A DNA stretch of 40,503 bases, from NCBI GenBank assembly GCA_015066875.1, contig SVNM01000015.1:1-40503 (forward strand), read 5' to 3'. Every line of letters starts with the position of its first letter. Positions within the stretch are counted from its first letter, which is position 1. A program made the translations under genes and the position numbers. Under the pieces are notes generated by a model, which made no database searches, was not told the origin of the DNA, and was given only the letters and a program-made list of their open reading frames with translations. This document shows, in pieces, positions 15,865-24,549 of this stretch. The DNA is from Ruminococcus sp. Lineage in GTDB: Bacteria > Bacillota > Clostridia > Oscillospirales > Ruminococcaceae.

Positions 15865-15909
15865 GTGCTATTTATACACTTTTTTATTTTGTAAAGGACA
15901 GTGATTAAA

Positions 15910-17319
15910 ATGAAAAATTACAGAAGAATTCTCGCTCTGCTCGCTTCATTCTCTTTGATGTTCTCCGCGTTTTCCTGCGGTCAGGAGACTGCTGTGGAAT
16001 CAAGTCTTTCTGAGGACAGCATTGTTGAAATCCTCGATGAAACCAAGGAAAACATTGAGTCTGACGAAAACAATAATAACAATGATGAGGATACTACAGA
16101 CTCTACCGGTGCAGATGAAAATGAAAATGCCGACAACAGCGAGACTACTACTGCTCCTGCAGATGACAACAACGAAAATACAGTCACTACTGCCCCGGCT
16201 GATAATTCAAACGAACAGACTGTAACTACTGTTGCTGACAACAACACCAACAACAATACTCCCACAGCTACTACTGCTGTCAATAATACTCCTTCAGGCA
16301 ATGCTCAGGTTACTACTGCTGTACAGGGAGGCTCTTCTTCAGGCGGAAATAAGGTTACTACAACAACAAAGGCTAAAACTCCTGTTGTTACTACCACAAC
16401 AACTACTACCGCTGAAGTTAAGGTCTACTCTGCTGAGGTCGTTCTCGGCGGAAGTCCTGTAATCTCAGGAAGCAATGTTACGGCAAACGGCTCAGGTATT
16501 ACTATCACAGGCGGTGGCGACTACCTTATCTCAGGCTCTGTTGCAGACGGTATGATTGAGGTAAATACCACCGAAAAAGTCAAAATCTATATGAACGGCG
16601 TTACTATCACAAACTCTTCGGGGCCCGCTATTCAGGTTACTGACGCTAAAAGATTTATTATGGTTCTTATGGAAGGCACTACTACAAAGCTCACCGACGG
16701 CGGAAGCTCTACCGTTTACGACGGTGCACTCTTCTCCAACGATACTGTAGAAATCAAGGGCAAGGGTTCACTGGAGATCACCTCAAACAACGCTCACGGT
16801 ATCTCAAGCGATGACGATATTGTTATCGAAAACGGAAACATTACCATTAACTCCAAGAAAACAGGCCTTATGGCCAACGACGATATCACTATCAACGGCG
16901 GTAAACTCAACATCAAGAGCGGTACAAACGGTATGAAGTCAAAGGGTACTATGAATATCAACGGAGGATATTCTGTTATCACAGGCGGAACCAAAGAGGA
17001 AAAAAGTGCTGTTTATGCTGCAGGAGCTCTTAATTACACAGGCGGATACCTCTACGCTGCAGGAAATGCTATGACAGCTCCTACAAGCAGTGCTTCACCC
17101 TATGCCGTTGTAGGCTACACAAGCGGTTGTACTGCAGGAAGCAATGTGGCTTTCAGAATAAATGGCTCTCAGGTTGTTTCGTTTACTCCCAACAATGCCT
17201 TCAGATGCGTTATGATTCTGTCGCCTGATTTAACTTCAGGAAGTACTCTCGGAGTTTCTGTCGGCACAGCTTCAAATGATTTCACAATTTCAGACATAGC
17301 AAATATATTCACAGTTTAA
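15910..17319 (+). CDS. DUF4353 carbohydrate-binding-type lipoprotein
   Basis: 469 residues from ATG 15910 (AAAGGA upstream; GTG 15901 is too close to it). The N-terminus MKNYRRILALLASFSLMFSAFSC is a signal with probable lipid attachment at Cys23; the lipobox AFSC is not ideal. Residues about 30-170 are a low-complexity Asp/Asn/Glu then Thr/Ala-rich linker with imperfect repeats of TTAPADxNNExTVTT, typical of a wall-spanning spacer. Residues 175-469 form a DUF4353 beta-helix with rungs such as DDIVIENGNITINSK and DDITINGGKLNIKSG. It shares the domain, and even the opening MKNYR, with the divergent dockerin protein, so the pair are paralogues in different surface anchoring modes. It is probably the third gene of the VTC operon. 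Confidence 0.86.
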   Translation: MKNYRRILALLASFSLMFSAFSCGQETAVESSLSEDSIVEILDETKENIESDENNNNNDEDTTDSTGADENENADNSETTTAPADDNNENTVTTAPADNSNEQTVTTVADNNTNNNTPTATTAVNNTPSGNAQVTTAVQGGSSSGGNKVTTTTKAKTPVVTTTTTTTAEVKVYSAEVVLGGSPVISGSNVTANGSGITITGGGDYLISGSVADGMIEVNTTEKVKIYMNGVTITNSSGPAIQVTDAKRFIMVLMEGTTTKLTDGGSSTVYDGALFSNDTVEIKGKGSLEITSNNAHGISSDDDIVIENGNITINSKKTGLMANDDITINGGKLNIKSGTNGMKSKGTMNINGGYSVITGGTKEEKSAVYAAGALNYTGGYLYAAGNAMTAPTSSASPYAVVGYTSGCTAGSNVAFRINGSQVVSFTPNNAFRCVMILSPDLTSGSTLGVSVGTASNDFTISDIANIFTV

Positions 17320-17410
17320 CATTTTATTAATTAAACATTACTTTGTAGATATATATAACTTATTAAATAAAAATTAACTTTAAATCTCGCATAAAAATAT
17401 CAAATAGTAC

Positions 17411-17470
17411 ACTTTTGTGTATTTTTGTGCACTTTTGTATATTGCAAATTCTACTTAATTGCAATATAAT
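17411..17470 (+). promoter_or_regulatory. Promoter of a small RNA with three 10-bp tandem repeats upstream
   Basis: TTGCAA (17442-17447), 17 bp, TATAAT (17465-17470). Just upstream, 17411-17440 is three consecutive 10-mers of the pattern AYTTTTGTRY (ACTTTTGTGT, ATTTTTGTGC, ACTTTTGTAT), one per helical turn, ending next to the -35. They look like an activator site or a phased upstream element. The 90 bases before them, after the lipoprotein stop, are AT-rich with no clear terminator. Confidence 0.68.
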
Positions 17471-17476
17471 AATATC

Positions 17477-17729
17477 AGCAAACGAGATAACTCGAATATA
17501 CTGCGACAGGCACCCTCCCCTCTCATGTGCCTTCACTTGTATAACTCGGTTGCAGGCCATAGAAAAGATTGTGTAAATCATCTAATTTTCATTAAAACCT
17601 AATTTCCTTTTCATGATATTCTATGAAACGTTTTATTTTTAACCATCATCTATGGCTCAGTCTGCAGTGCTAAACGGTTTAACCGAATCAGACTGACTAT
17701 TCGCACCCCGATTGGGGTGCTCTTTTTTT
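17477..17729 (+). ncRNA. Candidate small RNA, about 250 nt, with a C-rich hairpin loop
   Basis: A promoter and a strong intrinsic terminator flank 250 nt with no protein-coding frame. Visible pairing: CGAG/CTCG hairpin at the 5' end; AGGCAC (17508-17513) / GTGCCT (17527-17532) enclosing the loop CCTCCCCTCTCAT; long-range GCCATAGA (17556-17563) / TCTATGGC (17649-17656); TCAGTCTG (17657-17664) / CAGACTGA (17690-17697). The loop could pair with GGAGG-type Shine-Dalgarno sequences, as C-rich loops do in several Firmicutes regulatory RNAs. The direct repeat ATAACTCG allows two alternative 5' folds. It is not recognisable as SRP RNA, RNase P RNA or tmRNA. A divergent 6S RNA cannot be excluded. The next gene has its own promoter, so this is not simply its leader. 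Confidence 0.6.
17703..17729 (+). terminator. Terminator of the small RNA
   Basis: GCACCCC (17703-17709), loop GATT, GGGGTGC (17714-17720), then TC and seven T. Confidence 0.92.
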
Positions 17730-17765
17730 GTAAAAATTTCTCGTAATCAATTTTATATAATCCTA

Positions 17766-17793
17766 TTGACAAATTCTATAATTGTGTTATAAT
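17766..17793 (+). promoter_or_regulatory. Promoter of the RHH-clpB operon
   Basis: TTGACA (17766-17771), 16 bp, TATAAT (17788-17793). No CIRCE element and no CtsR heptad repeat is seen near it. Confidence 0.8.
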
Positions 17794-17825
17794 ATTATTA
17801 GTAAATGATCGGAGGTTGCTCCCCT

Positions 17826-18473
17826 ATGAAAAAAAGTGTGTATAGTATCGTTCTTATGGACGACGTCATCAGAGCTGTAGACGCTCAGGCTTATCGCCTC
17901 GGCACAAGCCGTTCTAACCTTATTAACCAGATTTTAGCCGAACACCTCTCCTGCGTTACACCCGAAATGCGTATGAGGGATATCTTCGCTACTCTTGAAA
18001 GCCTTGTCTCTGCCGATTTTAAAATCCAGCAACAGCGCTCAGAGTCCTTCCTTACGCTGAAAACTGCTCTTGAGTATAAATACCGCCCTACGATTAATTA
18101 TAAGGTTGAGCTCGCACGCGCTCCCGATTGTTATCTTGGTAATCTTACCGTCAGCATACGAACTCAGAGCGCTCAGCTTATCGCTCTCTTTGACAATTTC
18201 TTCGCTTACTGGATTGAAATGGAAATGAGCTTTCTTTCTAAATTCGGTCTCAGCGACGTTTATGCCTATGAGCTGTCACAAGGCTGTTTCCGCAGAAAGC
18301 TCATCAACACCGAAAGTCTCTCTAAAATTAATACAGGCGAGGCTCTCAACTCTTATATTCTGCTCCTTGATAAGTTTATCAAAGCCTTCTTTTCCGCTCC
18401 GCAGAGCTTTAATGCTGTCGCTCAGGAGCTGGAAAATCTCTATTCAGGACAGCTTGACTATTTTATAATCTGA
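17826..18473 (+). CDS. Ribbon-helix-helix domain protein upstream of clpB
   Basis: 215 residues from ATG 17826, with GGAGG 10 nt upstream (the longer frame starts at 17805, before the Shine-Dalgarno). Residues 1-45 read as a CopG/Arc-type ribbon-helix-helix: a short strand KKSVYSIVLMDDV, then helices AVDAQAYRLG and TSRSNLINQILAEHL. The remaining 170 residues are helical with no recognised domain. RHH proteins bind DNA as dimers, so this is probably a regulator, perhaps of its own operon. The clpB start lies 18 nt after its stop, hence a link to protein quality control is likely. The target is unknown. Confidence 0.78.
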   Translation: MKKSVYSIVLMDDVIRAVDAQAYRLGTSRSNLINQILAEHLSCVTPEMRMRDIFATLESLVSADFKIQQQRSESFLTLKTALEYKYRPTINYKVELARAPDCYLGNLTVSIRTQSAQLIALFDNFFAYWIEMEMSFLSKFGLSDVYAYELSQGCFRRKLINTESLSKINTGEALNSYILLLDKFIKAFFSAPQSFNAVAQELENLYSGQLDYFII

Positions 18474-18491
18474 TTTTCAGGAGGTATTACT

Positions 18492-21089
18492 ATGAATGTT
18501 GAAAAATTAACTCAGAAATCCGCTGACGCTGTCAGAAAAGCCCAGAGTATCGCTGTTATGAACTCCAACAGCCTTATAGAGCCCGTTCATATTCTCGGCG
18601 GTCTTCTCAGCCAGGAAAATGGTCTTATCCCCTCGCTTCTTACTAAAATGAATGTGGATCCGCAGATTCTTGCTCAGCAGAACGATACGCTTATCGACGC
18701 TCTGCCCAAAATTACAGGAAGCGGAAGAAGCAGTAATATCGGAATTTCATCCGACTGTGACAGAATGCTCTCCTCTGCGGAAAAAATCGCTTCTGATATG
18801 AAGGACGAGTTCGTTTCCGTTGAGCACATTATGCTCGCTCTTATCGATTGCAAGGAGCGTTCTCTCGCTCAGCTTATCTCATCTTTCGGCATCACTAAGG
18901 ATAAGTTCCTCAGCGCTCTTATGTCTGTCAGAGGCAACACTCGTGTAACTTCCGAAAACCCTGAAGATACCTACGATGTCCTCGCTAAATACGGTCAGGA
19001 GCTTGTGGGACTCGCTCAACGCAATAAGCTGGACCCCGTTATCGGTCGTGACAGTGAAATCAGAAACGTTATTCGTATCCTTTCACGTAAAACCAAGAAT
19101 AATCCCGTTCTCATCGGCGAGCCCGGTGTTGGTAAAACTGCTATTGCTGAGGGACTCGCCCTTCGTATCGTTGCAGGTGATGTTCCGGACAGTCTCAAGG
19201 ACAGAAAGGTTTTCTCTCTCGATATGGGAGCTCTCGTCGCAGGCGCAAAGTATCGCGGTGAGTTTGAAGAGCGTCTCAAGGCTGTGCTCAATGAAATCAA
19301 AAACAGCAATGGTCAGATTCTCCTCTTTATAGATGAGCTTCACACTATTGTTGGTGCAGGTAAATCTGACGGTGCTATGGACGCAGGAAACCTCCTCAAG
19401 CCTATGCTTGCACGTGGTGAGCTCCACTGCATAGGTGCTACTACTCTCAATGAGTACCGCAAGTATATCGAAAAGGACCCCGCCCTTGAGCGTCGTTTTC
19501 AGCCTGTTATGGTTGATGAGCCTACCGTTGAGGATACTATCTCTATACTTCGTGGTCTGAAAGAACGCTATGAGGTATTTCACGGTGTTAAAATCCACGA
19601 TAATGCGCTTATCTCCTCTGCTGTACTCTCTAACCGATATATCACAGACCGTTTTCTTCCCGATAAGGCTATTGACCTTATTGACGAGGCCTGCGCTACT
19701 ATCCGCACAGAAATGGACTCTATGCCAACCGAGCTTGACGTTATCTCACGTAAAATCGTTCAGCTTGAAATCGAAGAGGCTGCTCTGAAAAAGGAAAGTG
19801 ACAGCATCTCTATTGAGCACCTTGAAGAAATACGCCGTGAGCTCGCTCAGCTCCGTGAAACCTTCAGCGAAATGAAGGCTAAATGGGAAAATGAAAAGAA
19901 TGATATCAATGCTGTTCAGAAGCTCAGAGAAGAGCTTGAAGCTCTGGGGGGAGAAATAGAAAAGGCTGAGCGTGAATATGATCTGAATAAGGCTGCAGAG
20001 CTTAAATACGGTAAGCTTCCCTCACTTCAGAAGCGTCTTACTGAGCTTGAGCAAAAGGCTGAACACGATTCGGATAACGCCAGACTTCTTCGTGATAAGG
20101 TTACTGAGGACGAGATCGCTCAGATCGTCTGCCGTTGGACCGGTATTCCTGTTTCCAAGCTTATGGAAGGCGAAAAAGAGAAAATTCTCGGCCTTGAAGA
20201 GTTGCTCCACAAGCGTGTTATCGGTCAAAACGAAGCTGTTACCAAGGTAAGCGAGGCTATTATTCGCTCTCGTGCCGGTATTCAGGACGCAGACAGACCT
20301 ATCGGTTCGTTCCTGTTCCTTGGCCCCACAGGCGTCGGCAAAACCGAGCTTGCCAAGGCTCTTTCAGAAATCCTCTTTGATGATGAAAAAAATATCGTCC
20401 GCATTGATATGAGCGAATATATGGAGAAATTCAGCGTAAGCAGACTTATCGGTGCGCCTCCCGGATATGTTGGCTACGACGAGGGCGGTCAGCTTACCGA
20501 AGCAGTACGCCGTAAGCCCTACTCTGTAGTTCTCTTTGATGAAATCGAAAAGGCTCACCCCGATGTGTTCAATATTCTCCTTCAGGTGCTTGATGACGGA
20601 CGTATAACCGACTCACAGGGACGCACTGTTGACTTTAAAAATACTATCATTATCCTCACTTCAAATCTTGGCTCGCCTTATATTCTTGAGGGTATCGACG
20701 AAAACGGAAATATCACCGATGACGCAAAAAACAAGGTAGACGCTCTTCTCAAACAGCAGTTCCGCCCTGAATTCCTCAATCGTCTCGATGAAATCGTGTT
20801 CTATAAGCCTCTCGCAAAAACCGAAATCGTCAGCATCGTTGACCTTATGCTTGGCGATCTCCAGAAGCGTCTTGACGACAAGCACCTGAAGCTCAAGGTC
20901 TCTGACAGGGCTAAGGATTATATCGTTGAGTGCGGTTATGACCCCAATTTCGGCGCAAGACCCCTCAGAAGATTTATCCAGACCAAGGTTGAAACTCTCG
21001 TTGCAAAGCTGATTATTTCTGATTCTCTTTCTGCAGGAAGCATTATTTCAATAGATGCCGAAAATGGCGAATTATTGGCTTCTGCGTGA
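18492..21089 (+). CDS. clpB: ATP-dependent disaggregase ClpB
   Basis: Hexameric Hsp100 that threads aggregated proteins through its pore together with DnaK. The 865 residues match the family. Order: N-terminal double Clp-N domain (1-145); first AAA+ module with GEPGVGKT at 209-216 and [13 protein letters not shown]; the middle coiled-coil domain over about 410-530 (rich in EEL/LEKAE heptads), which separates ClpB from ClpA and ClpC; second AAA+ module with GPTGVGKT at 611-618, pore loop GYVGYDEGG and [13 protein letters not shown]; and the C-terminal small domain with [16 protein letters not shown] precedes the ATG. It is co-transcribed with the RHH gene; no classical heat-shock operator is visible, so control may differ from the usual CtsR/HrcA scheme. 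Confidence 0.98.
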   Translation: MNVEKLTQKSADAVRKAQSIAVMNSNSLIEPVHILGGLLSQENGLIPSLLTKMNVDPQILAQQNDTLIDALPKITGSGRSSNIGISSDCDRMLSSAEKIASDMKDEFVSVEHIMLALIDCKERSLAQLISSFGITKDKFLSALMSVRGNTRVTSENPEDTYDVLAKYGQELVGLAQRNKLDPVIGRDSEIRNVIRILSRKTKNNPVLIGEPGVGKTAIAEGLALRIVAGDVPDSLKDRKVFSLDMGALVAGAKYRGEFEERLKAVLNEIKNSNGQILLFIDELHTIVGAGKSDGAMDAGNLLKPMLARGELHCIGATTLNEYRKYIEKDPALERRFQPVMVDEPTVEDTISILRGLKERYEVFHGVKIHDNALISSAVLSNRYITDRFLPDKAIDLIDEACATIRTEMDSMPTELDVISRKIVQLEIEEAALKKESDSISIEHLEEIRRELAQLRETFSEMKAKWENEKNDINAVQKLREELEALGGEIEKAEREYDLNKAAELKYGKLPSLQKRLTELEQKAEHDSDNARLLRDKVTEDEIAQIVCRWTGIPVSKLMEGEKEKILGLEELLHKRVIGQNEAVTKVSEAIIRSRAGIQDADRPIGSFLFLGPTGVGKTELAKALSEILFDDEKNIVRIDMSEYMEKFSVSRLIGAPPGYVGYDEGGQLTEAVRRKPYSVVLFDEIEKAHPDVFNILLQVLDDGRITDSQGRTVDFKNTIIILTSNLGSPYILEGIDENGNITDDAKNKVDALLKQQFRPEFLNRLDEIVFYKPLAKTEIVSIVDLMLGDLQKRLDDKHLKLKVSDRAKDYIVECGYDPNFGARPLRRFIQTKVETLVAKLIISDSLSAGSIISIDAENGELLASA

Positions 21090-21168
21090 TTTATATTAGA
21101 TGATTTGAATAAAAAAAATCGCCCATTTTGGCTATATTCCGTTGAATTGTCATTTTTTTGACAGTTTC

Positions 21169-21197
21169 TTGACAAATTGGTCTGAAAGGTATATAAT
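21169..21197 (+). promoter_or_regulatory. Promoter of the HU operon
   Basis: TTGACA (21169-21174), 17 bp, TATAAT (21192-21197). A second TTGACA at 21158-21163 lies 11 bp upstream. Confidence 0.85.
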
Positions 21198-21232
21198 TCA
21201 AATATAAATTAAATATTTGGAGGATATCAGAA

Positions 21233-21508
21233 ATGACAAAAACTGAATTAATCGGCGCTGTTGCTGCTAAGACAGGTTGCACTAAAAAAGACGCAGAAAT
21301 CGCTGTTAGCGCTATTCTTTCATCTATCACTGACGCTCTTGTTAGTGGTGAAAAGGTTTCTCTTGTCGGCTTCGGTACCTTTGAGGTTCGTGACCGTAAG
21401 GAAAAACAGGTTATTAATCCCCAGACTAAGAAAATGATGACTGCTCCTGCTTCTAAGGCTCCTGCTTTCAAACCCGGTCAGGCGCTTAAGAATGTAGTAA
21501 ACAAGTAA
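21233..21508 (+). CDS. hup: HU family DNA-binding protein
   Basis: A 91-residue nucleoid protein that bends DNA as a dimer. It starts MTKTELIGAVAAKTGCTKKDAE, has the family signature GFGTFEVRDRKEKQVINPQTKK on the beta arm and ends FKPGQALKNVVNK. The length is exactly typical. TTGGAGGA precedes the ATG. It has a consensus promoter and strongly biased codons, as expected for an abundant protein. It is followed after 18 nt by a Lys/Ala-rich protein that shares its terminator. Confidence 0.97.
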   Translation: MTKTELIGAVAAKTGCTKKDAEIAVSAILSSITDALVSGEKVSLVGFGTFEVRDRKEKQVINPQTKKMMTAPASKAPAFKPGQALKNVVNK

Positions 21509-21526
21509 TTTACGGAGGTATTTATA

Positions 21527-21973
21527 ATGGCTAAGACTACTGCTAAGAAGACTGCTGAGGCTGTTGCTGAGACAGTTAAGGCTACTGAAATCGTTAAAGA
21601 GGCTCCCGTTGCTACTGAGGTAAAGGCTGAGGCTCCCGCTAAGAAGGCTACAACTGCTAAGAAGGCTACAACTGCTAAGAAGACTGCTACTAAGAAGGCA
21701 GAGGCTCCTAAGGCTGAGGAAAAGAAGACTGCTCCTGCTAAGAAGGCTACTGCTCCCAAGAAGGCTACAACTGCTAAGAAGACCGCTACAGTTGAGAATA
21801 TCTACATTCAGCAGGGCGGTAACGAGGTTACTACTGCTGTTCTCGTTGAGAAGGCTAAGGCTGATTCAGGCGTTAAGGCTCCCAAGACTGTTGATATCTA
21901 CGTAAGACCTGAAATCAATATGGTTTATTACGTTATCGATGGCGAGACTTTCGGAAACTTCGAGCTTTGCTAA
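21527..21973 (+). CDS. Lys/Ala-rich protein with C-terminal DUF6465-type domain
   Basis: 148 residues. The first 85 or so are almost entirely Ala, Lys, Thr and Glu, with repeated KKATTAKK and KKTATKK units that resemble the tails of histone H1-like bacterial proteins. The last 60 form a compact domain (VENIYIQQGGNEVTT ... TVDIYVRPEINMVYYVIDGETFGNFELC), which I associate with DUF6465. The basic tail and co-expression with HU suggest a nucleoid or RNA-associated role; this is inference. GGAGG precedes the ATG by 8 nt. The repeats at DNA level (AAGAAGGCTACAACTGCT) are near-identical, so the length may vary between strains. Confidence 0.85.
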   Translation: MAKTTAKKTAEAVAETVKATEIVKEAPVATEVKAEAPAKKATTAKKATTAKKTATKKAEAPKAEEKKTAPAKKATAPKKATTAKKTATVENIYIQQGGNEVTTAVLVEKAKADSGVKAPKTVDIYVRPEINMVYYVIDGETFGNFELC

Positions 21974-21990
21974 TTAATAACAGATAAAAT

Positions 21991-22023
21991 AAAGAGGAGA
22001 CTTTTAAGGTCTCCTCTTTTTTT
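21991..22023. terminator. Bidirectional terminator of the HU operon and the DUF624 gene
   Basis: An 11-bp perfect stem (21991-22001 with 22009-22019, core GAGGAGAC/GTCTCCTC) followed by a run of T on the plus strand, with a matching A-run on the other side. The convergent gene ends 3 bases beyond it. Confidence 0.92.
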
Positions 22024-22025
22024 AT

Positions 22026-22943
22026 TTATGAAATTCTCTTGCCTTTTCCTTTTTTACGTTTCTCTATGGGCTTTTCCTTTCCGCCCATATCCTCAAAGAT
22101 AGGCTCTTCGTCATCGTCGTTTCCAAATGGACGAAGCTCAGGGTTAATCTCTCCCTTAGCTGTGTAATAGGGGTTGATAACGTATTTCTGTATTACAGGA
22201 TAGCTGTTGAAGCAGATTATAAAGCTCAGTATTGCCCCAGGGAAAAACGGAAGTATAAATACCACTGAAAAGCTTACAAACAATATAAGCACTGCTATTA
22301 TCGCTATTATTGCTGTGATTATTATGAATGTGAGAAAGCTTTTCTTTATCTCTACAAATGCAAGTGCAAATGAATTCTTTATGAGATTTTTAAGTGATAA
22401 GTCTGTCGCAATCAGCATAAGGAATATGTAGAAATTCATCATAAGCACTACAAGCGCTACGCTCAGGCTGAGTACAAATGCGACATACAGTATTTTGCCG
22501 TATTGCTCGGCAAGTACAGGATATACCATAAATCCCGCATAAACCGACAGGCAGATAAGCACGTCGATTACTCCTATAATTGATGCCTTTACAAAATTAT
22601 CCTTGAATGCTTTGAAAAAGTCTCGCATTATGAACGAGTGCTTTTCAAGCACGTAATTTCTCATTACCTTGGTCATTCCTGCTGTTGCCGGACCTATTGT
22701 TATCATAAAGACAAGTCCAAGAATTGCGCACACAAACAGCGCAATCTTCATATTTTCAATCTGGAAAAACGCTGTTACTGCCAGCACAAGAGGCAGATAA
22801 AATAACGAGTATAAAATGTTTATTTCAAACATCTTCCAGAATTTTCTTCCCAGTATATCAAAAAACAGTCGTATTCCTGTCTTTTTGGGAGCATTCTTCG
22901 ATATACCTACTCCCGCGCTTTCATAATCGCCGAAAAAGCCCAA
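22026..22943 (-). CDS. DUF624 (YesL-like) membrane protein
   Basis: 305 residues with about six hydrophobic segments (roughly 44-62, 68-90, 120-140, 148-178, 205-228 and 230-250). The N-terminal block LFFDILGRKFWKMFEINILYSLFYLP and the stretch TIGPATAGMTKVMRNYVLEKHSFIMRDFFKAFKDNFVKA are characteristic of DUF624/YesL. The C-terminus is charged and ends in a Lys/Arg-rich tail (KEKPIEKRKKGKGKRIS). The start codon is TTG at 22943, with AAGGAGG 10 nt upstream; no suitable ATG is closer. The gene follows spoIIM by 15 nt, so they form one operon. Function unknown. Confidence 0.82.
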   Translation of the reverse strand: MGFFGDYESAGVGISKNAPKKTGIRLFFDILGRKFWKMFEINILYSLFYLPLVLAVTAFFQIENMKIALFVCAILGLVFMITIGPATAGMTKVMRNYVLEKHSFIMRDFFKAFKDNFVKASIIGVIDVLICLSVYAGFMVYPVLAEQYGKILYVAFVLSLSVALVVLMMNFYIFLMLIATDLSLKNLIKNSFALAFVEIKKSFLTFIIITAIIAIIAVLILFVSFSVVFILPFFPGAILSFIICFNSYPVIQKYVINPYYTAKGEINPELRPFGNDDDEEPIFEDMGGKEKPIEKRKKGKGKRIS

Positions 22944-22958
22944 TTTTAAAATTCCTCC

Positions 22959-23570
22959 TTAATAAAGGTCGATAAATATGTAGTTCATCAAAGAGTCTGC
23001 TACAGCTTCTGCCACAGCAAATAACATAAGAACTATGAATTTGATGCAATATAATTTTAAGGTGTTGCTCATTTTTTCTTCGGGAATTTTTTGCCTGAAT
23101 AAAAATCCAAGCTGTGCCCCCGAAAGACGCATAGACTCTCTTGCAGAAAGTACTGCTATAAATGTCACTGCCAAAGCCTTTGGTACAACCAGAGCTATTA
23201 CAGGGATAATCGCCTGTGCGCCCGAAGCTACGTACATTGCTCCCGCAGAAAGACCTATGCCCATTCCTTTATATATCAGCAAAGCTACCGCCACAGGCTG
23301 TCCAACAGAGCAAAATCCCAGCACAAACACCGCTGTTAAGTAAAGCGTCATCGGATACAGTGTGTTTTTGAATACCTCAAGCACCGTATTTCCACTGTAC
23401 ACAGGATTGAAATACTGATGAAGCCACGGATTTTGCGAAAATTCAGCAATATTCATTTTCACTGCCATCAGCGAGCCCGCTGTAATCCCCGCAATAACAA
23501 CTGCGTTAAGCAGTAATATCGCTATTCTTCTGCTTTCTGTTTTTGTAAGCTCTTTTCTTCTGTACTTCAT
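22959..23570 (-). CDS. spoIIM: Stage II sporulation protein M-like membrane protein
   Basis: SpoIIM anchors the SpoIID-SpoIIP peptidoglycan-degrading machine that drives engulfment of the forespore. The 203 residues carry about five membrane helices. Family pattern: AGITAGSLMAVKM near the N-terminus, then FVLGFCSVGQPVAVALLIYKGMGIGLSAGAMY, and a long C-terminal hydrophobic part. The length fits. I did not see SpoIIP or SpoIID nearby, so the symbol is given on sequence grounds alone; a SpoIIM-superfamily protein with another role is possible. The neighbour DUF624 gene follows directly. Confidence 0.77.
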   Translation of the reverse strand: MKYRRKELTKTESRRIAILLLNAVVIAGITAGSLMAVKMNIAEFSQNPWLHQYFNPVYSGNTVLEVFKNTLYPMTLYLTAVFVLGFCSVGQPVAVALLIYKGMGIGLSAGAMYVASGAQAIIPVIALVVPKALAVTFIAVLSARESMRLSGAQLGFLFRQKIPEEKMSNTLKLYCIKFIVLMLFAVAEAVADSLMNYIFIDLY

Positions 23571-23623
23571 TTCTGCACCATTCCTTTCTTTTTAAGGATA
23601 TGCAGAAGATTGTCCGTAAAGAA

Positions 23624-24456
23624 CTATTTTGAAAGCTCGTATGCTCTCTTTGTACAGCTTTCACAGCAATTGCCTACTACCTCTGTAAGCTTGCCCTCGT
23701 AAAGTCTGTCAAGTCCGGCAAGAGTTGTTCCGCCGGGAGATGATACCATTCTGATAAGCTCGTCAATGGTATTGCCTGAATCGGTTATCATTTTTGCTGA
23801 GCCTATAAGACTCTGTGCAAAAAGCTCCTTAGCGGACTCAGCGTCAATACCAACGCTCTGAGCATAGTCGATAAAGCCCTTTGCAAAAAGGTAGATAAAT
23901 GCGGGACTGCTTCCGTTTACCGCTATAATCTCCTTCATCTTATCCTTCGGAATTACCGATGCCTTTCCGCAGATTCTGAAAATATTAAGCACGATTTCAA
24001 ACTCTTCATCTGTTACTGCTTCGTTATGCGAAAGAGCTGATGCGCCCTCGCCAAGAAGAAGAGGAGTATTCGGCATTACAAGAATTACCTTTGCTCGCTG
24101 TACAGTTTTTCTTGCGATGAACTCGTCTGTAATACCCGCTGCGATTGAAACGAAAACAGTCTCCTCTGTTGTATAGGGAGCTACTGTTTCAAGTACGCCC
24201 TCAATAATCTGAGGCTTTACTGCGAGAAACACGTACTTGCATTTCTCCATAATTTCCTGTTCACTCGCGCACGGAGTCACTCCATATTTTTCAAGTCGCT
24301 TAATCTGCTCATTATTTGGATCGTAAGCATAAGCTTGATTGAACGTGATGTTGCGTACATTTTTGTATCATTGCACAAATCACTCTCAGCGATGCCTCTC
24401 ATAATGGCAAAGCCCATATTGCCTGCGCCAATGAAGCCTATATTGATTTTTTCCAT
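23624..24456 (-). pseudogene. proC: Pyrroline-5-carboxylate reductase interrupted by a -1 frameshift
   Basis: ProC reduces pyrroline-5-carboxylate to proline. The minus-strand frame from ATG 24456 (AAGGAAG upstream) gives MEKINIGFIGAGNMGFAIMRGIAESDL, the Rossmann start, then leaves frame. The second frame resumes with YAYDPNNEQIKRLEKYGV and continues to the stop at 23624 with VMPNTPLLLGEGASAL, SSPAFIYLFAKGFIDYAQ and SPGGTTLAGL, all ProC signatures. Restoring one A in the run of five A (plus-strand T 24360-24364) joins both frames into 277 residues, the normal ProC length. So the only lesion is one base in a homopolymer. A sequencing or assembly error is a real possibility; a true mutation would make a proline auxotroph unless another proC exists. 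No classical slippery heptamer is present. Confidence 0.88.
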
Positions 24457-24492
24457 TTTTACTACTTCCTTCAAAAAATAATCACTTACATT

Positions 24493-24521
24493 ATTATACT
24501 ACAATGTGTACAAAAATGCAA
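24493..24521 (-). promoter_or_regulatory. Promoter of proC
   Basis: On the minus strand TTGCAT (24516-24521), 17 bp, TATAAT (24493-24498). Confidence 0.72.
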
Positions 24522-24549
24522 GTGATATTTTTGTGATATTCAATATATG

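Noticed and set aside
15981-16301. Ser/Val-rich minus-strand frame opposite the lipoprotein linker
   Set aside because: It reflects the Thr/Asn/Asp-rich linker of the real gene; several similar shadows lie opposite the DUF4353 repeats.
17477-17729. Riboswitch leader of the RHH-clpB operon
   Set aside because: A complete promoter (17766-17793) follows the terminator, so the two units are separable; no known aptamer core was seen.
24355-24370. Programmed -1 frameshift in proC
   Set aside because: No X XXY YYZ slippery heptamer in frame and no clear downstream stimulator; the A5 run is too short for likely transcriptional slippage.
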